From assembly GCA_965277415.1 (NCBI GenBank), contig CBDICS010000086.1, positions 62,001-126,000 of the forward strand: a stretch of DNA of 64,000 bases, written 5' to 3'. The position numbers were made by a program, and so were the translations under genes. Source of the DNA: JAHDHW01 sp965277415. GTDB taxonomy: Bacteria; Bacteroidota; Bacteroidia; Chitinophagales; Saprospiraceae. The notes under the pieces were generated by a model, which did no database searches, had not been told where the DNA came from, and saw only the letters and a program-made list of their open reading frames with translations. Each line of letters opens with the position of its first letter. Position 1 is the first letter of the stretch. This document shows, piece by piece, positions 10,178-19,251 of this stretch.

Positions 10178-10561
10178 TTATCCGATCGCAGCCCATATAC
10201 AATACCAGGCTATCGCAAAAGCAATAGGCATAAAAACATCCGGAATAAAGGCAATCATAGTGATCCAGGTGCGAACACCAAATTGTTGATTTTTATCAAT
10301 AGCTTTAGCATCCCGCCAGGTCATAACCTTTGCCAAAATCCCCATTAGAACTCCAATAAGAATTGCAATGGAAATTCCCATCCCTAGTATAGAGATGATT
10401 TCGGAAAAGAATGATTGTTGAACGCTTAGTTCTTCCTTGCCTAGTACAAATGCCAAGGCTGCAAACAATATAGTCTGCGAGGTCAATAACCAGGTCAGTC
10501 TTCGGTTGATCAGGTCGTGCTCGAAGAAGAGTCTTTTTTGATAGTTTTCTTGGTTGTTCAT
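10178..10561 (-). CDS. small membrane protein in the Tc locus
   Basis: A 127-aa protein with three predicted membrane segments: residues about 22-40 (LTWLLTSQTILFAALAFVLG), 52-78 (EIISILGMGISIAILIGVLM) and 100-125 (MIAFIPDVFMPIAFAIAWYC). The N-terminus FEHDLINRRLTWLL recurs, as far as I know, in short uncharacterised bacterial membrane proteins. There is no catalytic motif. Size and topology are in the range of class I holins, but this alone does not make it one. It lies between a lipoprotein gene and another small membrane-protein gene inside the Tc locus, all on the same strand, which suggests a shared job with the toxin. Confidence 0.75.
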   Translation of the reverse strand: MNNQENYQKRLFFEHDLINRRLTWLLTSQTILFAALAFVLGKEELSVQQSFFSEIISILGMGISIAILIGVLMGILAKVMTWRDAKAIDKNQQFGVRTWITMIAFIPDVFMPIAFAIAWYCIWAAIG

Positions 10562-10744
10562 TCTTGGTTTTAAATTTTCTTCTGGCTTTTAGGTATTTAA
10601 AGTTTCTAATTAAAATAGCGATAGTGACTGTAATGGTGATAATTCTAGTATTTCTTTTCTAATTTACACTTAGTTTAAATATTGCTAATCCACTCACCCT
10701 CCAAATGAAATTTCCAATCCTCCTGATCTACTAAGATTTATCGA

Positions 10745-11203
10745 TCACGAAAGGGTGTTTTCTGATTCATTTTTTGACTCCAAGGTAACCTCCCATTCGT
10801 TTTTTTGCTCTATGTAGTTAGCAACCCATTTGCGTGTGACTTTGGTTACTAATTTGGGTTCAGATTTGCAGCATTTTCTTACACGCTCTGTTGTCCATCG
10901 ATAGCCATAGGGTGCACCAGACCCTGGCTCCGAACATCCTCTATTTACATCAACATCATATTGGGAACATGGAAACTTTTTTCTTTCTGTTTCATAATAA
11001 GGGGTAGATACCATTACCATTTTTTGATTTCGGTTGGCATGAGATTGGACATGTAGGATCGCCTCATCCGGAGATGGGAGTTGGATTTTTATGGAGAGAG
11101 ATTTGTCATTGAATTTAGGCGGAGGATTTACCTTTTTCTTGCAACTGTAAAGAAGAATCGGAGTTATAATTAGAAGGATGAAGTTGGTGGCAGTGATTTT
11201 CAT
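10745..11203 (-). CDS. small lipoprotein in the Tc locus
   Basis: A 152-aa protein with a type II signal peptide: MKITATNFILLIITPILLYSC, lipobox LLYS-C at residue 21. The mature part is basic in its C-terminal half and has a cluster of cysteines (PCSQYDVDVNRGCSEP, KCCKSEP) that could form disulfides in the periplasm or at the surface. No family is recognised. It sits about 190 bp after the TcB-TcC gene and 183 bp before the first small membrane-protein gene, on the same strand. By position it may belong to a release module (an outer-membrane spanin-like partner would be a lipoprotein) or be unrelated; this is inference only. Confidence 0.75.
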   Translation of the reverse strand: MKITATNFILLIITPILLYSCKKKVNPPPKFNDKSLSIKIQLPSPDEAILHVQSHANRNQKMVMVSTPYYETERKKFPCSQYDVDVNRGCSEPGSGAPYGYRWTTERVRKCCKSEPKLVTKVTRKWVANYIEQKNEWEVTLESKNESENTLS

Positions 11204-11393
11204 TTTATTGCGATTTTATATCTGAAACGTATTTATTCTTTGATTTTAATATTTGTTAGAAGTTACAAACTTCAAACAACCGGTAATTGCTCAGTACAGG
11301 ACAGAATATTCCTGATTAATGCGAACACAGTATTTTATTGCTTTTTAGTCTAAAAAAGTAGTTTTTTAATTCCAAAAATTAACTGTTTTAAAA

Positions 11394-12128
11394 CTACATA
11401 TGAAAATGGTTTTCAAGAATAATAGTTCTTTCGGGAGGCTCTTTTACTCCCTTACGAGAATGTATATTTTCTGGATTGATTTTCTGAGGAAACGCAGAAA
11501 TTATTTCGATATCACTAATATCACTTCTAACAAATTGTTTCATCCAAACAATTGATGGCCTATCAGTCCATCTCTCCCACCTAGTTTGACCAACAGTATA
11601 AAGTCTCTTATCTCGCACGGACTCTGATTCTCTTCTCAAATCACCATCTGTTTTAAATTGCCTAAATGATAACGAAGGAGTAGAATAAACATCGTAACCC
11701 GCCGAAGTCTTGAGATCTTTTTGAGTATAAAGAAAATTCTTAGCAAATTCCAAAGTATTACATCCACAGAAGTAAGCATTTGAGTCATCAGCCCAATTAA
11801 AATCGATTTTTTCCCATCCTTCAATAGAAAGCTGTTTCCCGTCTTTAGCGTACTTCCCAGATGTCAATTTTTTTCCTACTGGACCATCAGTTGATGCATG
11901 TCCATAAATTGATACCTCAGAAGTTTTACCAATTCCAAAAAGCTCTGCCCTTATTGTTATTTCTTCAATTTTCTCTTCAAGTTTACCTAAATCATATGCT
12001 TCAACTACAAATACAAAATCGCTAGCTTTATTAAAAGTCGGCATATCCTCAATTTCTCTTTTTCTTGTTGATATTGTCGCTTCATCAATTTTTCTTCCGC
12101 TAGTATTAATGAGAATATATGCCTCCTC
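11394..12128 (-). other. variable TcC tip: putative caspase/gingipain-fold domain
   Basis: The roughly 244 residues after the RHS core are the cargo of the cocoon. A hydrophobic strand ends in SIYGHASTDG (His about 2311), and a second strand ends in NAYFCGCNT (Cys about 2355 and 2357). It is followed by an SAGYDVYSTPSLSF stretch. A strand-GH and strand-xC pair is the signature of clan CD cysteine peptidases and their relatives such as DUF4347 (GHGS...YGCN). I infer a peptidase-like effector; it could also be an inactive relative. The DNA is visibly lower in GC than the adjacent RHS core, as expected if tips are swapped by recombination. Confidence 0.5.
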
Positions 12129-15100
12129 ACCGTTTGTATCTATATAGAGAACAGGGTTATCATTTGAATATCTATACAAATTCACCCCATCCCCAAACCC
12201 AATCGGATCCCCCTTCAACCACCTCCCCAACCAAACCATATAATACCTCGCCGAATGATAATTCAAACCGCTCTCTTCATCCCGTTCCATACCCGTATAA
12301 CGATAGCGTTTGGCAGCAGCTCGGATATTTGCATTTGTTGCCTGATAAGCGGTTGTTCCATAAGGATGATATTCTTCATAGGAGATGACTTCCGCATTTT
12401 CGTTAATCTCCAAACTGGCAGAACCGAGGTGATTTCCAAACTGGAATCGGATGGTTTGCAGATCGGTATCTGGGTCCAATCCATTTTGAGTATCTATCAT
12501 GGCAATCCTTCGGGTATCGTCCATGATGTGAAGTGTTATGCGTTCCAAACCTGCATTGGCACCAGAGATCTTTTTAAAAATCTCTATTCCTCCAAGGTAT
12601 AAACGTTCTTCTTTTTTGCTTGCAGGAGCATCATTGGCAGATTGGTTTTCAGTGATCTTTCTTACCCTTTCTCCTTCGCCATCATAGACATAATAAGTGG
12701 TCTCGGGAGTACCTAAAAGTATTCTTTGTTTGGCGACAGCTTGGAGTTCATCTTTAAAATTCCATTCCATGACTTCCAAGTGGGGAAGTTCGGTGATGTA
12801 TCCATGTTCGGGATGATGGGTATAGGTATACGTATTTGTTCCGACTTTGGTTGAGACCAGCCTGTTGGTATTGTTCTCATAAGCATAGTCTCGGGTCCAG
12901 TTTCCATCAGTGGCGAGATGGCGCATTTGTTCAATATTTCCAACGCTGTCGTATTGATATCTTTGAGTATAATTTCTTAGTGCCAGGGAATTATTGGCTT
13001 GATATTTTTTTAGAAAAGACAGGTCGTTAAAATTGTCTTCCTGTCCAAAATTTACCTGAGCGCTGTGCTCCCTGCCTTCTGCTTCGATGAGGCGATACAG
13101 AGCATCATAGGTATATTTAGAAACAGGTTTGATGATCTCATTACTGAAAAATACATCTGGTATGGCCTTATCTTCTATCTCGCTGATGTTACCAATCGGA
13201 TCGAAAGTGTAGTGAAGATCCTGGAGCAGTTCACCGGACTGTTTTCTGCTCTGCAAATGCAAAAGCCGGAAAGTAGCCTTGTCATATTGATAAGTTGTTT
13301 TGATGTCATTGCCATAAGTGATACTTTTCCTTTGCCCCTTTGAATCATAGTTGATGTCTTTGACGAATAATTGGCTATTGCCATTTTGATTCACCTCTAC
13401 CTGTTCTAATAAATTAGCTTCATTATATGTAGGAGTGGTGATACTTCCATCTGGAGTTTGTGAAGAGACCAACCGGTTTAATGCATCATAAGTGGCTTCA
13501 TCGGTATATACTTCAGGTTCTAATAAGGTATTTAGATTACCAGTCCAGTTTACGGTATTTTTATAATCAATGGCAAATCTACGGCTGGATTGGAGGACAT
13601 TTCCTTTGAGGTCAATTTGTTCTATTTTGATTTTCCCAGCGGTATCATATTGTTCCAATAATTGTCCCCTGAAATTATTTTGCTTGTCATTTGGAAATCC
13701 TTCCCCATAAATATTCTTTTCAAAAATATTATTAAGCGCTTGTGCTACATCTCCACCTTCGACTTTCATTTCAAGTGGTCGTTGTAAAATATCATAAGTC
13801 GAAGTAAAGATATGATTTCGGCTGTCCCAACTTTTCACCGGATTGCCCATGACATTATTGAGCATCCAGCGTTCTCCCTTATCCATGCTATTTTCATAAA
13901 TCCGATGGCCAAGCATATCATATTGATAAGCCATGACTCTGTTTCCACGGGCATCTATAACTGCTCTTGTATTGCCTTCAATATCCAGAAGGATTCGGGT
14001 AGTGTAAAACTGATCTCCATTAATGGTATCTCTATTATGTGCTATACTGTAAAATGGCCGACCTAAGGTATCAAAATGTAATACCCCAGGTGTATCAGCA
14101 TGGTTGGCTGCCTTTTCAGCTGCGGCTTTTTCTTTTGCCGGATCTTTTCCTTCCGATATCAGAATTGTATCTATTGAATTATTGATTCGCTTTTGATACC
14201 ATTGACTATCCAGTATCGTATCATGTTGATCATAAAGGCTTTGTTTCCAAGAGTCGAATACCACTTTGGTAAAAGATTCATCTGGCAATAATGTTTTTAC
14301 GCCCCTTCCCGGAGCATCATAAAAAATGATCGGCGTGACACCCGTCTCCACTAATTCGGGTAAATCTTCATAATGAGGACTAATCGAAAAAAACGGTTCG
14401 TATTGTTTGACTGGATTTCCTTTATTGTTCAAAACAGTTCTGCCATTCCCGATCCATCTCAATCGTGGTGCATCGGGAAAAGCAGTTTGAGTATTGATTT
14501 CATTAATAATAAACCTATCATCCGGCTGAATCACTACCTGTTTCGCCAGCCCGGGTTCTGCCTGAGCTTTTATCATAGCCACGTTCCCCATTCCATCTGA
14601 ATACTCGAAACTAAACTGAAGTTTTGATGCTTCATTCGGTGCAAGATTATGATGATGACTTTCTCTTATAATAGTGGAGGTTACAACGGGTTTGCCTGTA
14701 TTTTTATAAACCTCAAAATCATAGACAAAGCGCATGCCCGACTGTTTTAAGAGTCTTGCGCCAATTGTGTTCAGTTCATTAGAATTGTCTGTTTGAAAAA
14801 AGGCCTGGATATCGTTGCTTTCATTTTCAGTAAGTGGAGATAAACCCTGTAGATCATCGCATAATTCCAAGTCCGGAAGGTTATCGCTGTTCAGGTCTTT
14901 GCCTAATAAAGCAGTAGCCTTAAGCAGACCTAGTTCATCAAATAAGGCTGCAGAAATATTATCATTAATATCCCGAATCAATGTTGGGCTTAGTGTACGA
15001 AAGTCAAAGCTTTCTATTGTAGACTTATTGTTTAAAGCATCCTCTGTACCTTCCACTAGTAGAAAATAATCTTTGTAATAATTTACTTTTGTGGTGCTAC

Positions 15101-18100
15101 CAAAAGGATCTGTAAAAGACAATGGACTGTAAAAGCGATTTTGAATATCTGCAATTGTTTCTCCGACATCCATGAATTGTATCAATCCGGAACGAATCCA
15201 CCAGTTATCATCATTTTCACTGTGGACAAACTTTCCATCTGTCATTTCTATATTGGGGTCAATTATTTTGTTCCCGTAAATGGTTTGAAGAAGATTTGGA
15301 GTAAAGGCCAGTTGATAATTTTCAAAAGGCACCGCACTGCTTTCTATCAAACCCAGCGGAAGTGGAAGCGTCAAATCATTATTATAATATAAACTGCGAA
15401 CCTGTTCAATAAGTCGATGTTCCGTACCAATACTGGCTATTTCCTGATATTCTAAAGGTGTACTCAGATTTAGAATATTTTCAAAATCGCTAAGCTGGTA
15501 TAAAGGAGTGGTTTTACCAAGCCCTGTTATTTCATAAGCGCTTGTCTCAAAGGGTAACCTTAGTCGATAAGCATTAGGACTTATAATATCATTCGTCAAT
15601 TTATTTTCAGAATAGGAGATATAGGTCTTTTTTTGTTCATCCTGAATATCCGAAGGTAAAGAAGGATCTTCTAGCAAACGAGGATATACAACAGAAGCAG
15701 TTTCCAAAACATTACCCAATTCATCTAACTTTATATTCAGCGTATGCGAGATTCTGGGATCTTTTTCATTGCGTTCATAATTGATGGAAATGGCTTCACT
15801 TTCGGTAACTGTAAACACCGCATAAGGATTCGCATCCTTAGCCTGAACTAATTGAACATGGCAATTATGAGTCGCCACAGAATAAGGTTTAGCTTGCCTT
15901 TGAAGTGCTTCAAAGGTATTTCCTTCCTGTTGTGCATCAAGGGCAAATACTTCTTGCCTGAGCGTCATACCTTTGCAGGCCCGCAATGCTCCACGCCATT
16001 CCGAAGGACTTAGTTGATTTATGATATCCGGATTTATCAAATTAGGAGCTGCCTTTATAATGGCATCTTTTAATTGGGGTTCTGTTAGGCTTAATGGAAA
16101 GACAGGAAAAAGGCGATTGTATTCTTCATACCAATACTCTTCTTTAAATTGATTTAATATTCGTTCCCTATCCATAAATGCGCCAGTATGAAACCAGGTT
16201 TTGCTGAGCATGGGTGGTTGATACAATTCTTCAGATTGCTCCAATTGATTCCCTACATTATTTGCTTTCCAATTGGAATAATGCTCTGTATCTAATTGTT
16301 CGACCATCCCAAAACCTCTAAACTCTTTTTCCGGATGATCGTAATATCCGTGATGATATCTGTATACGGTACTGAAGCGAACATTGGTGATTTTTTCTTC
16401 GATTATACTTTTATGAACTACCTGAACAGGGAATGGCAATTTGGTGATCCAGGGTTTTCCTTCGAGTTTATCTTTTATAAAGAAATGAGTGGAGCTCTTG
16501 TATTCGAGCGTGGTTTCCTTCCCAAGATTATTGATAGATTTTATTAGTAAATGCGGCTTCTTACTACTCATCAGATCAATGTATCGCATAGGTGCACGCG
16601 ACTCACCTGGTAAATCTGAAGACCAAACGATACAGGAAGTCCCAGTGCCTAAAAGGTCAACTACTGAAATCTGAGCATTCGTATCCATCGAAAAAAATGG
16701 GTCAATTTCATGTACATTACCCCAGGCATTTCCGCTGAGGTTGATGTAAGCTTTAAAATTGTTTTTAGCCAAATAAAGTATGTCCGCTGCCCCAGTACCA
16801 CTAACATCTGCAAATTGGAGGTACTCCAAATTAAAAGTATCGGAATGATCAAAAATCGGCGCATTGGACATATTTACTTTTGAGCTGAACCTCCCAAATC
16901 CCATATTGGCCCAATAGCAAATTTCTCCGTTTCGAACCCTGACTATATCCGTCAAACCATCGCCAGACATATCAGCCAAGTATATGGCTTCCTGTCGATC
17001 ATAATCTTTAAAAACAATAGCTGGCCCCTTTTCTTCATCGAATGGTTTCGGAGAAAATTCAGCGGCGGTATGTCCTCTCTTCCCATCAGCAGCATACCAA
17101 GTAAAGACAAACTCTTCGGTCATAACCAGTTCAGGTTGACCGTCGCCATTGAGATCCAGTAATCGAGTATTCGGGTCTTGTAAATCGAGGTTACTGGTGG
17201 TTTCAAAAGAATGAAAAGGTTTGTATTTATTATCTGTTGTTAATTCAAAATATCCCTTTACGCCAGGACTATTGACAACTATTTGTTTTTCGCCATTTGA
17301 CTCCAGATCTTGTAAAGACAAAACTCCATTATTAAAACCCAAAAATGAAGGTCGGGAAAGTATTTCCTGAGCTGCTGTAAATTTAACCTGTTGATCCTCC
17401 GCAGGATTTCCCAAATTGCTTTTATAAAACCAAGCTCCGGCCTGCTCCGTTAATATTCCGGCGATTCCTTCACCAAATAAATCTACCCATTGATAACCAT
17501 TGGTCAGACCAACAGGCGCATTCATAATATTTTCGCTATCTACTGATTTGATTGCTTTATTCCAATTCAATTCCTCATATTCAAATTCCAAAGGAGGAAG
17601 TGACTTTTTCGCCATTTTAAACTGGCCAGCCTCTGCATGTTTTAAATAACCAATAGAAGTGATTGCAATTAAATAAGTGACTTCTGATTGTCCCGAATTA
17701 TTAATAGAGGATGATTTGTATTTTAAGTTTAAAGAGCGAACTAGCTGTGCATTTCCAAAATCAGAACCATCATGGTTTTCCTCTTCAGGGAAGTGATGAA
17801 ATAGGAGAATATTTTGGCACTGTCTGTAAGTTCGAATTTCGAAACCTGAGCGATAAGTGGAAAAAGCGTCCGGTCGGGCAAACCAAGGTTGGATCTCATT
17901 ATAATCCGGAATTTCTGTTGCGGTATCCATATGCTCACCATAATCCATCACCAGTTCGAAGAAAAAGGCCTTATTTCCATCAGGTAAAACAGGTAGGTAA
18001 GGACTATCATTATAAAAGGCTACTCGGTTGCCATATTTCACTCGTTTCAAATATCGATTTGTAAAGGGAGCATTTCCATTATGTCGATTCCGCTCATGAA

Positions 18101-18830
18101 TACTATTTGGAACATTTTCCAAATTTTCACTTTTATATTCGTAGCGTATCCAGTTGCCTTTATCATCATAACTAAACTCTGGCAACCAGGCAAAAACCTT
18201 CTCCTCTTTTTCGGGATCAAACAACCGGGCCTCTTTACTCAATCCAAAAAATGTTGCTGTATTCTCTTGATTTGTTACTTTCCAGTACACCTCATTGTTG
18301 GCAGTGATTTTTTCGATTCTGTCAAAACTCCCTTCTATTCGGGGTCTGTATTCTTTGACTGTTAATCCATTATCCGTTCTCTCTCTTGGTATCCAGTTTT
18401 CTCCATTTTGTTCTAAATAAGGAACGAGGTCTTCTATTCCTGAAAACATAAAAATATCTTCGTCATGGCCATCACGATAACGCGGTAAAATCTTATCCGT
18501 TCTTCTCTGGATCATAGGATATCCGACTGACCAACCTAGACCATAGGGACTATTGCCACTTCCGGAATTGTAAGCCAAATCCAGAGAAGGAGAGAAGCCA
18601 TTGCGGCCGGGAGTAAGGGGAAGGGGAATAGAAATAGCTCCCGTACCATTAACTGCATTGACGCGGAATTTTTCATCAATTCCTTTTAAAGCACCACCGC
18701 CTTTAGGCAAAGATATCTCAGGAATTTGAATTGCATTAGACTCCGTAGTCTGTTCTTGGCTAAGTGTACTTATGTGATCAGCTGGCTTTTGCTGCTGAGT
18801 CGGATAGGATTCAGAGGGAGTTTGTTTCAT
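11394..18830 (-). CDS. Tc toxin TcB-TcC fusion (RHS cocoon with toxic tip)
   Basis: This 2478-aa protein joins TcB and TcC in one chain. The order is: SpvB domain (about 40-340, GIDEKFRVNAVNGTGAISIP), FG-GAP/integrin-like repeats (LLDLNGDGQPEL near 557, MSGDGLTDIVRVRNG near 620), TcB middle domains (about 690-1040, YYDHPEKEFRGFGMVEQ), RHS/YD repeats (about 1610-2040), and the RHS core (about 2170-2235) with GDPIGFGDGVNLYRYSNDNP, where self-cleavage releases the tip into the shell. The last about 244 residues are the variable effector, entered separately. An in-frame TTG at 18851 would add seven residues, but it lies inside an inverted repeat; ATG at 18830 is the better start. TcB plus TcC elsewhere total about 2400 aa, which fits an intact fusion. 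It is the first gene of the minus-strand Tc locus, divergent from an oxidoreductase gene. Confidence 0.93.
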   Translation of the reverse strand: MKQTPSESYPTQQQKPADHISTLSQEQTTESNAIQIPEISLPKGGGALKGIDEKFRVNAVNGTGAISIPLPLTPGRNGFSPSLDLAYNSGSGNSPYGLGWSVGYPMIQRRTDKILPRYRDGHDEDIFMFSGIEDLVPYLEQNGENWIPRERTDNGLTVKEYRPRIEGSFDRIEKITANNEVYWKVTNQENTATFFGLSKEARLFDPEKEEKVFAWLPEFSYDDKGNWIRYEYKSENLENVPNSIHERNRHNGNAPFTNRYLKRVKYGNRVAFYNDSPYLPVLPDGNKAFFFELVMDYGEHMDTATEIPDYNEIQPWFARPDAFSTYRSGFEIRTYRQCQNILLFHHFPEEENHDGSDFGNAQLVRSLNLKYKSSSINNSGQSEVTYLIAITSIGYLKHAEAGQFKMAKKSLPPLEFEYEELNWNKAIKSVDSENIMNAPVGLTNGYQWVDLFGEGIAGILTEQAGAWFYKSNLGNPAEDQQVKFTAAQEILSRPSFLGFNNGVLSLQDLESNGEKQIVVNSPGVKGYFELTTDNKYKPFHSFETTSNLDLQDPNTRLLDLNGDGQPELVMTEEFVFTWYAADGKRGHTAAEFSPKPFDEEKGPAIVFKDYDRQEAIYLADMSGDGLTDIVRVRNGEICYWANMGFGRFSSKVNMSNAPIFDHSDTFNLEYLQFADVSGTGAADILYLAKNNFKAYINLSGNAWGNVHEIDPFFSMDTNAQISVVDLLGTGTSCIVWSSDLPGESRAPMRYIDLMSSKKPHLLIKSINNLGKETTLEYKSSTHFFIKDKLEGKPWITKLPFPVQVVHKSIIEEKITNVRFSTVYRYHHGYYDHPEKEFRGFGMVEQLDTEHYSNWKANNVGNQLEQSEELYQPPMLSKTWFHTGAFMDRERILNQFKEEYWYEEYNRLFPVFPLSLTEPQLKDAIIKAAPNLINPDIINQLSPSEWRGALRACKGMTLRQEVFALDAQQEGNTFEALQRQAKPYSVATHNCHVQLVQAKDANPYAVFTVTESEAISINYERNEKDPRISHTLNIKLDELGNVLETASVVYPRLLEDPSLPSDIQDEQKKTYISYSENKLTNDIISPNAYRLRLPFETSAYEITGLGKTTPLYQLSDFENILNLSTPLEYQEIASIGTEHRLIEQVRSLYYNNDLTLPLPLGLIESSAVPFENYQLAFTPNLLQTIYGNKIIDPNIEMTDGKFVHSENDDNWWIRSGLIQFMDVGETIADIQNRFYSPLSFTDPFGSTTKVNYYKDYFLLVEGTEDALNNKSTIESFDFRTLSPTLIRDINDNISAALFDELGLLKATALLGKDLNSDNLPDLELCDDLQGLSPLTENESNDIQAFFQTDNSNELNTIGARLLKQSGMRFVYDFEVYKNTGKPVVTSTIIRESHHHNLAPNEASKLQFSFEYSDGMGNVAMIKAQAEPGLAKQVVIQPDDRFIINEINTQTAFPDAPRLRWIGNGRTVLNNKGNPVKQYEPFFSISPHYEDLPELVETGVTPIIFYDAPGRGVKTLLPDESFTKVVFDSWKQSLYDQHDTILDSQWYQKRINNSIDTILISEGKDPAKEKAAAEKAANHADTPGVLHFDTLGRPFYSIAHNRDTINGDQFYTTRILLDIEGNTRAVIDARGNRVMAYQYDMLGHRIYENSMDKGERWMLNNVMGNPVKSWDSRNHIFTSTYDILQRPLEMKVEGGDVAQALNNIFEKNIYGEGFPNDKQNNFRGQLLEQYDTAGKIKIEQIDLKGNVLQSSRRFAIDYKNTVNWTGNLNTLLEPEVYTDEATYDALNRLVSSQTPDGSITTPTYNEANLLEQVEVNQNGNSQLFVKDINYDSKGQRKSITYGNDIKTTYQYDKATFRLLHLQSRKQSGELLQDLHYTFDPIGNISEIEDKAIPDVFFSNEIIKPVSKYTYDALYRLIEAEGREHSAQVNFGQEDNFNDLSFLKKYQANNSLALRNYTQRYQYDSVGNIEQMRHLATDGNWTRDYAYENNTNRLVSTKVGTNTYTYTHHPEHGYITELPHLEVMEWNFKDELQAVAKQRILLGTPETTYYVYDGEGERVRKITENQSANDAPASKKEERLYLGGIEIFKKISGANAGLERITLHIMDDTRRIAMIDTQNGLDPDTDLQTIRFQFGNHLGSASLEINENAEVISYEEYHPYGTTAYQATNANIRAAAKRYRYTGMERDEESGLNYHSARYYMVWLGRWLKGDPIGFGDGVNLYRYSNDNPVLYIDTNGEEAYILINTSGRKIDEATISTRKREIEDMPTFNKASDFVFVVEAYDLGKLEEKIEEITIRAELFGIGKTSEVSIYGHASTDGPVGKKLTSGKYAKDGKQLSIEGWEKIDFNWADDSNAYFCGCNTLEFAKNFLYTQKDLKTSAGYDVYSTPSLSFRQFKTDGDLRRESESVRDKRLYTVGQTRWERWTDRPSIVWMKQFVRSDISDIEIISAFPQKINPENIHSRKGVKEPPERTIILENHFHM

Positions 18831-19251
18831 ATCATAGTATATTACTATCAAATGATGATAGTGATCAAATAAGATTAATTCTCCCTTATGTAGACTGTAG
18901 AAATATAGAAATGAATCTAAAAACGCCAGTTTCTTTAGCTATTTAGTAAATATAATAATATTTCGCAAAAAATATTGTTTCAAAATAAATAAAATGATAA
19001 TGGATATTGTTCGAAATATAAGCCTAGTAAGATTCGTATAATGATATAAGGCTTCTTGTGAAGTAAATCAAAAAACTACCATGAACAAAAGACTACCCAT
19101 TAAAAGCATAGCATAATAAACAATCCAAAACAATAGCTGTATTTCCTTTTGTCAATAGGACAAATAAGTTCTGAATTATAAATCCGAACGACGTTCTATG
19201 CACATCTCTTTATTTTTGAAGTATAAAATTTTATTTATTTAAAATAAAAAG
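18831..19251. other. divergent intergenic region, toxin and oxidoreductase promoters
   Basis: About 420 bp between the divergent TcB-TcC gene and the MDR oxidoreductase gene, very AT-rich and without a plausible ORF. A -7-like box TATTTTTG lies at 19211-19218, about 34 bp before the oxidoreductase ATG, without a clear -33 TTG. An inverted repeat at 18844-18862 is just upstream of the toxin start. No other structure is evident. Confidence 0.5.
18844..18862. promoter_or_regulatory. inverted repeat upstream of TcB-TcC start
   Basis: ACTATCA (18844-18850) and TGATAGT (18856-18862) form a perfect 7-bp inverted repeat with a 5-bp centre, ending 14 bp upstream of the preferred toxin ATG (18830). 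It could be an operator or a hairpin in the 5' leader. Its overlap with the alternative TTG codon is one reason to reject that start. Confidence 0.4.

Noticed and set aside
11636..18365. Many 60-130 codon frames on both strands within the TcB-TcC gene
   Set aside because: All overlap a well-supported coding region in other frames and show no domain or start signal.
18831..18851. Seven extra codons from TTG at the start of TcB-TcC
   Set aside because: It has a non-ATG start inside an inverted repeat, and a normal ATG follows at 18830.
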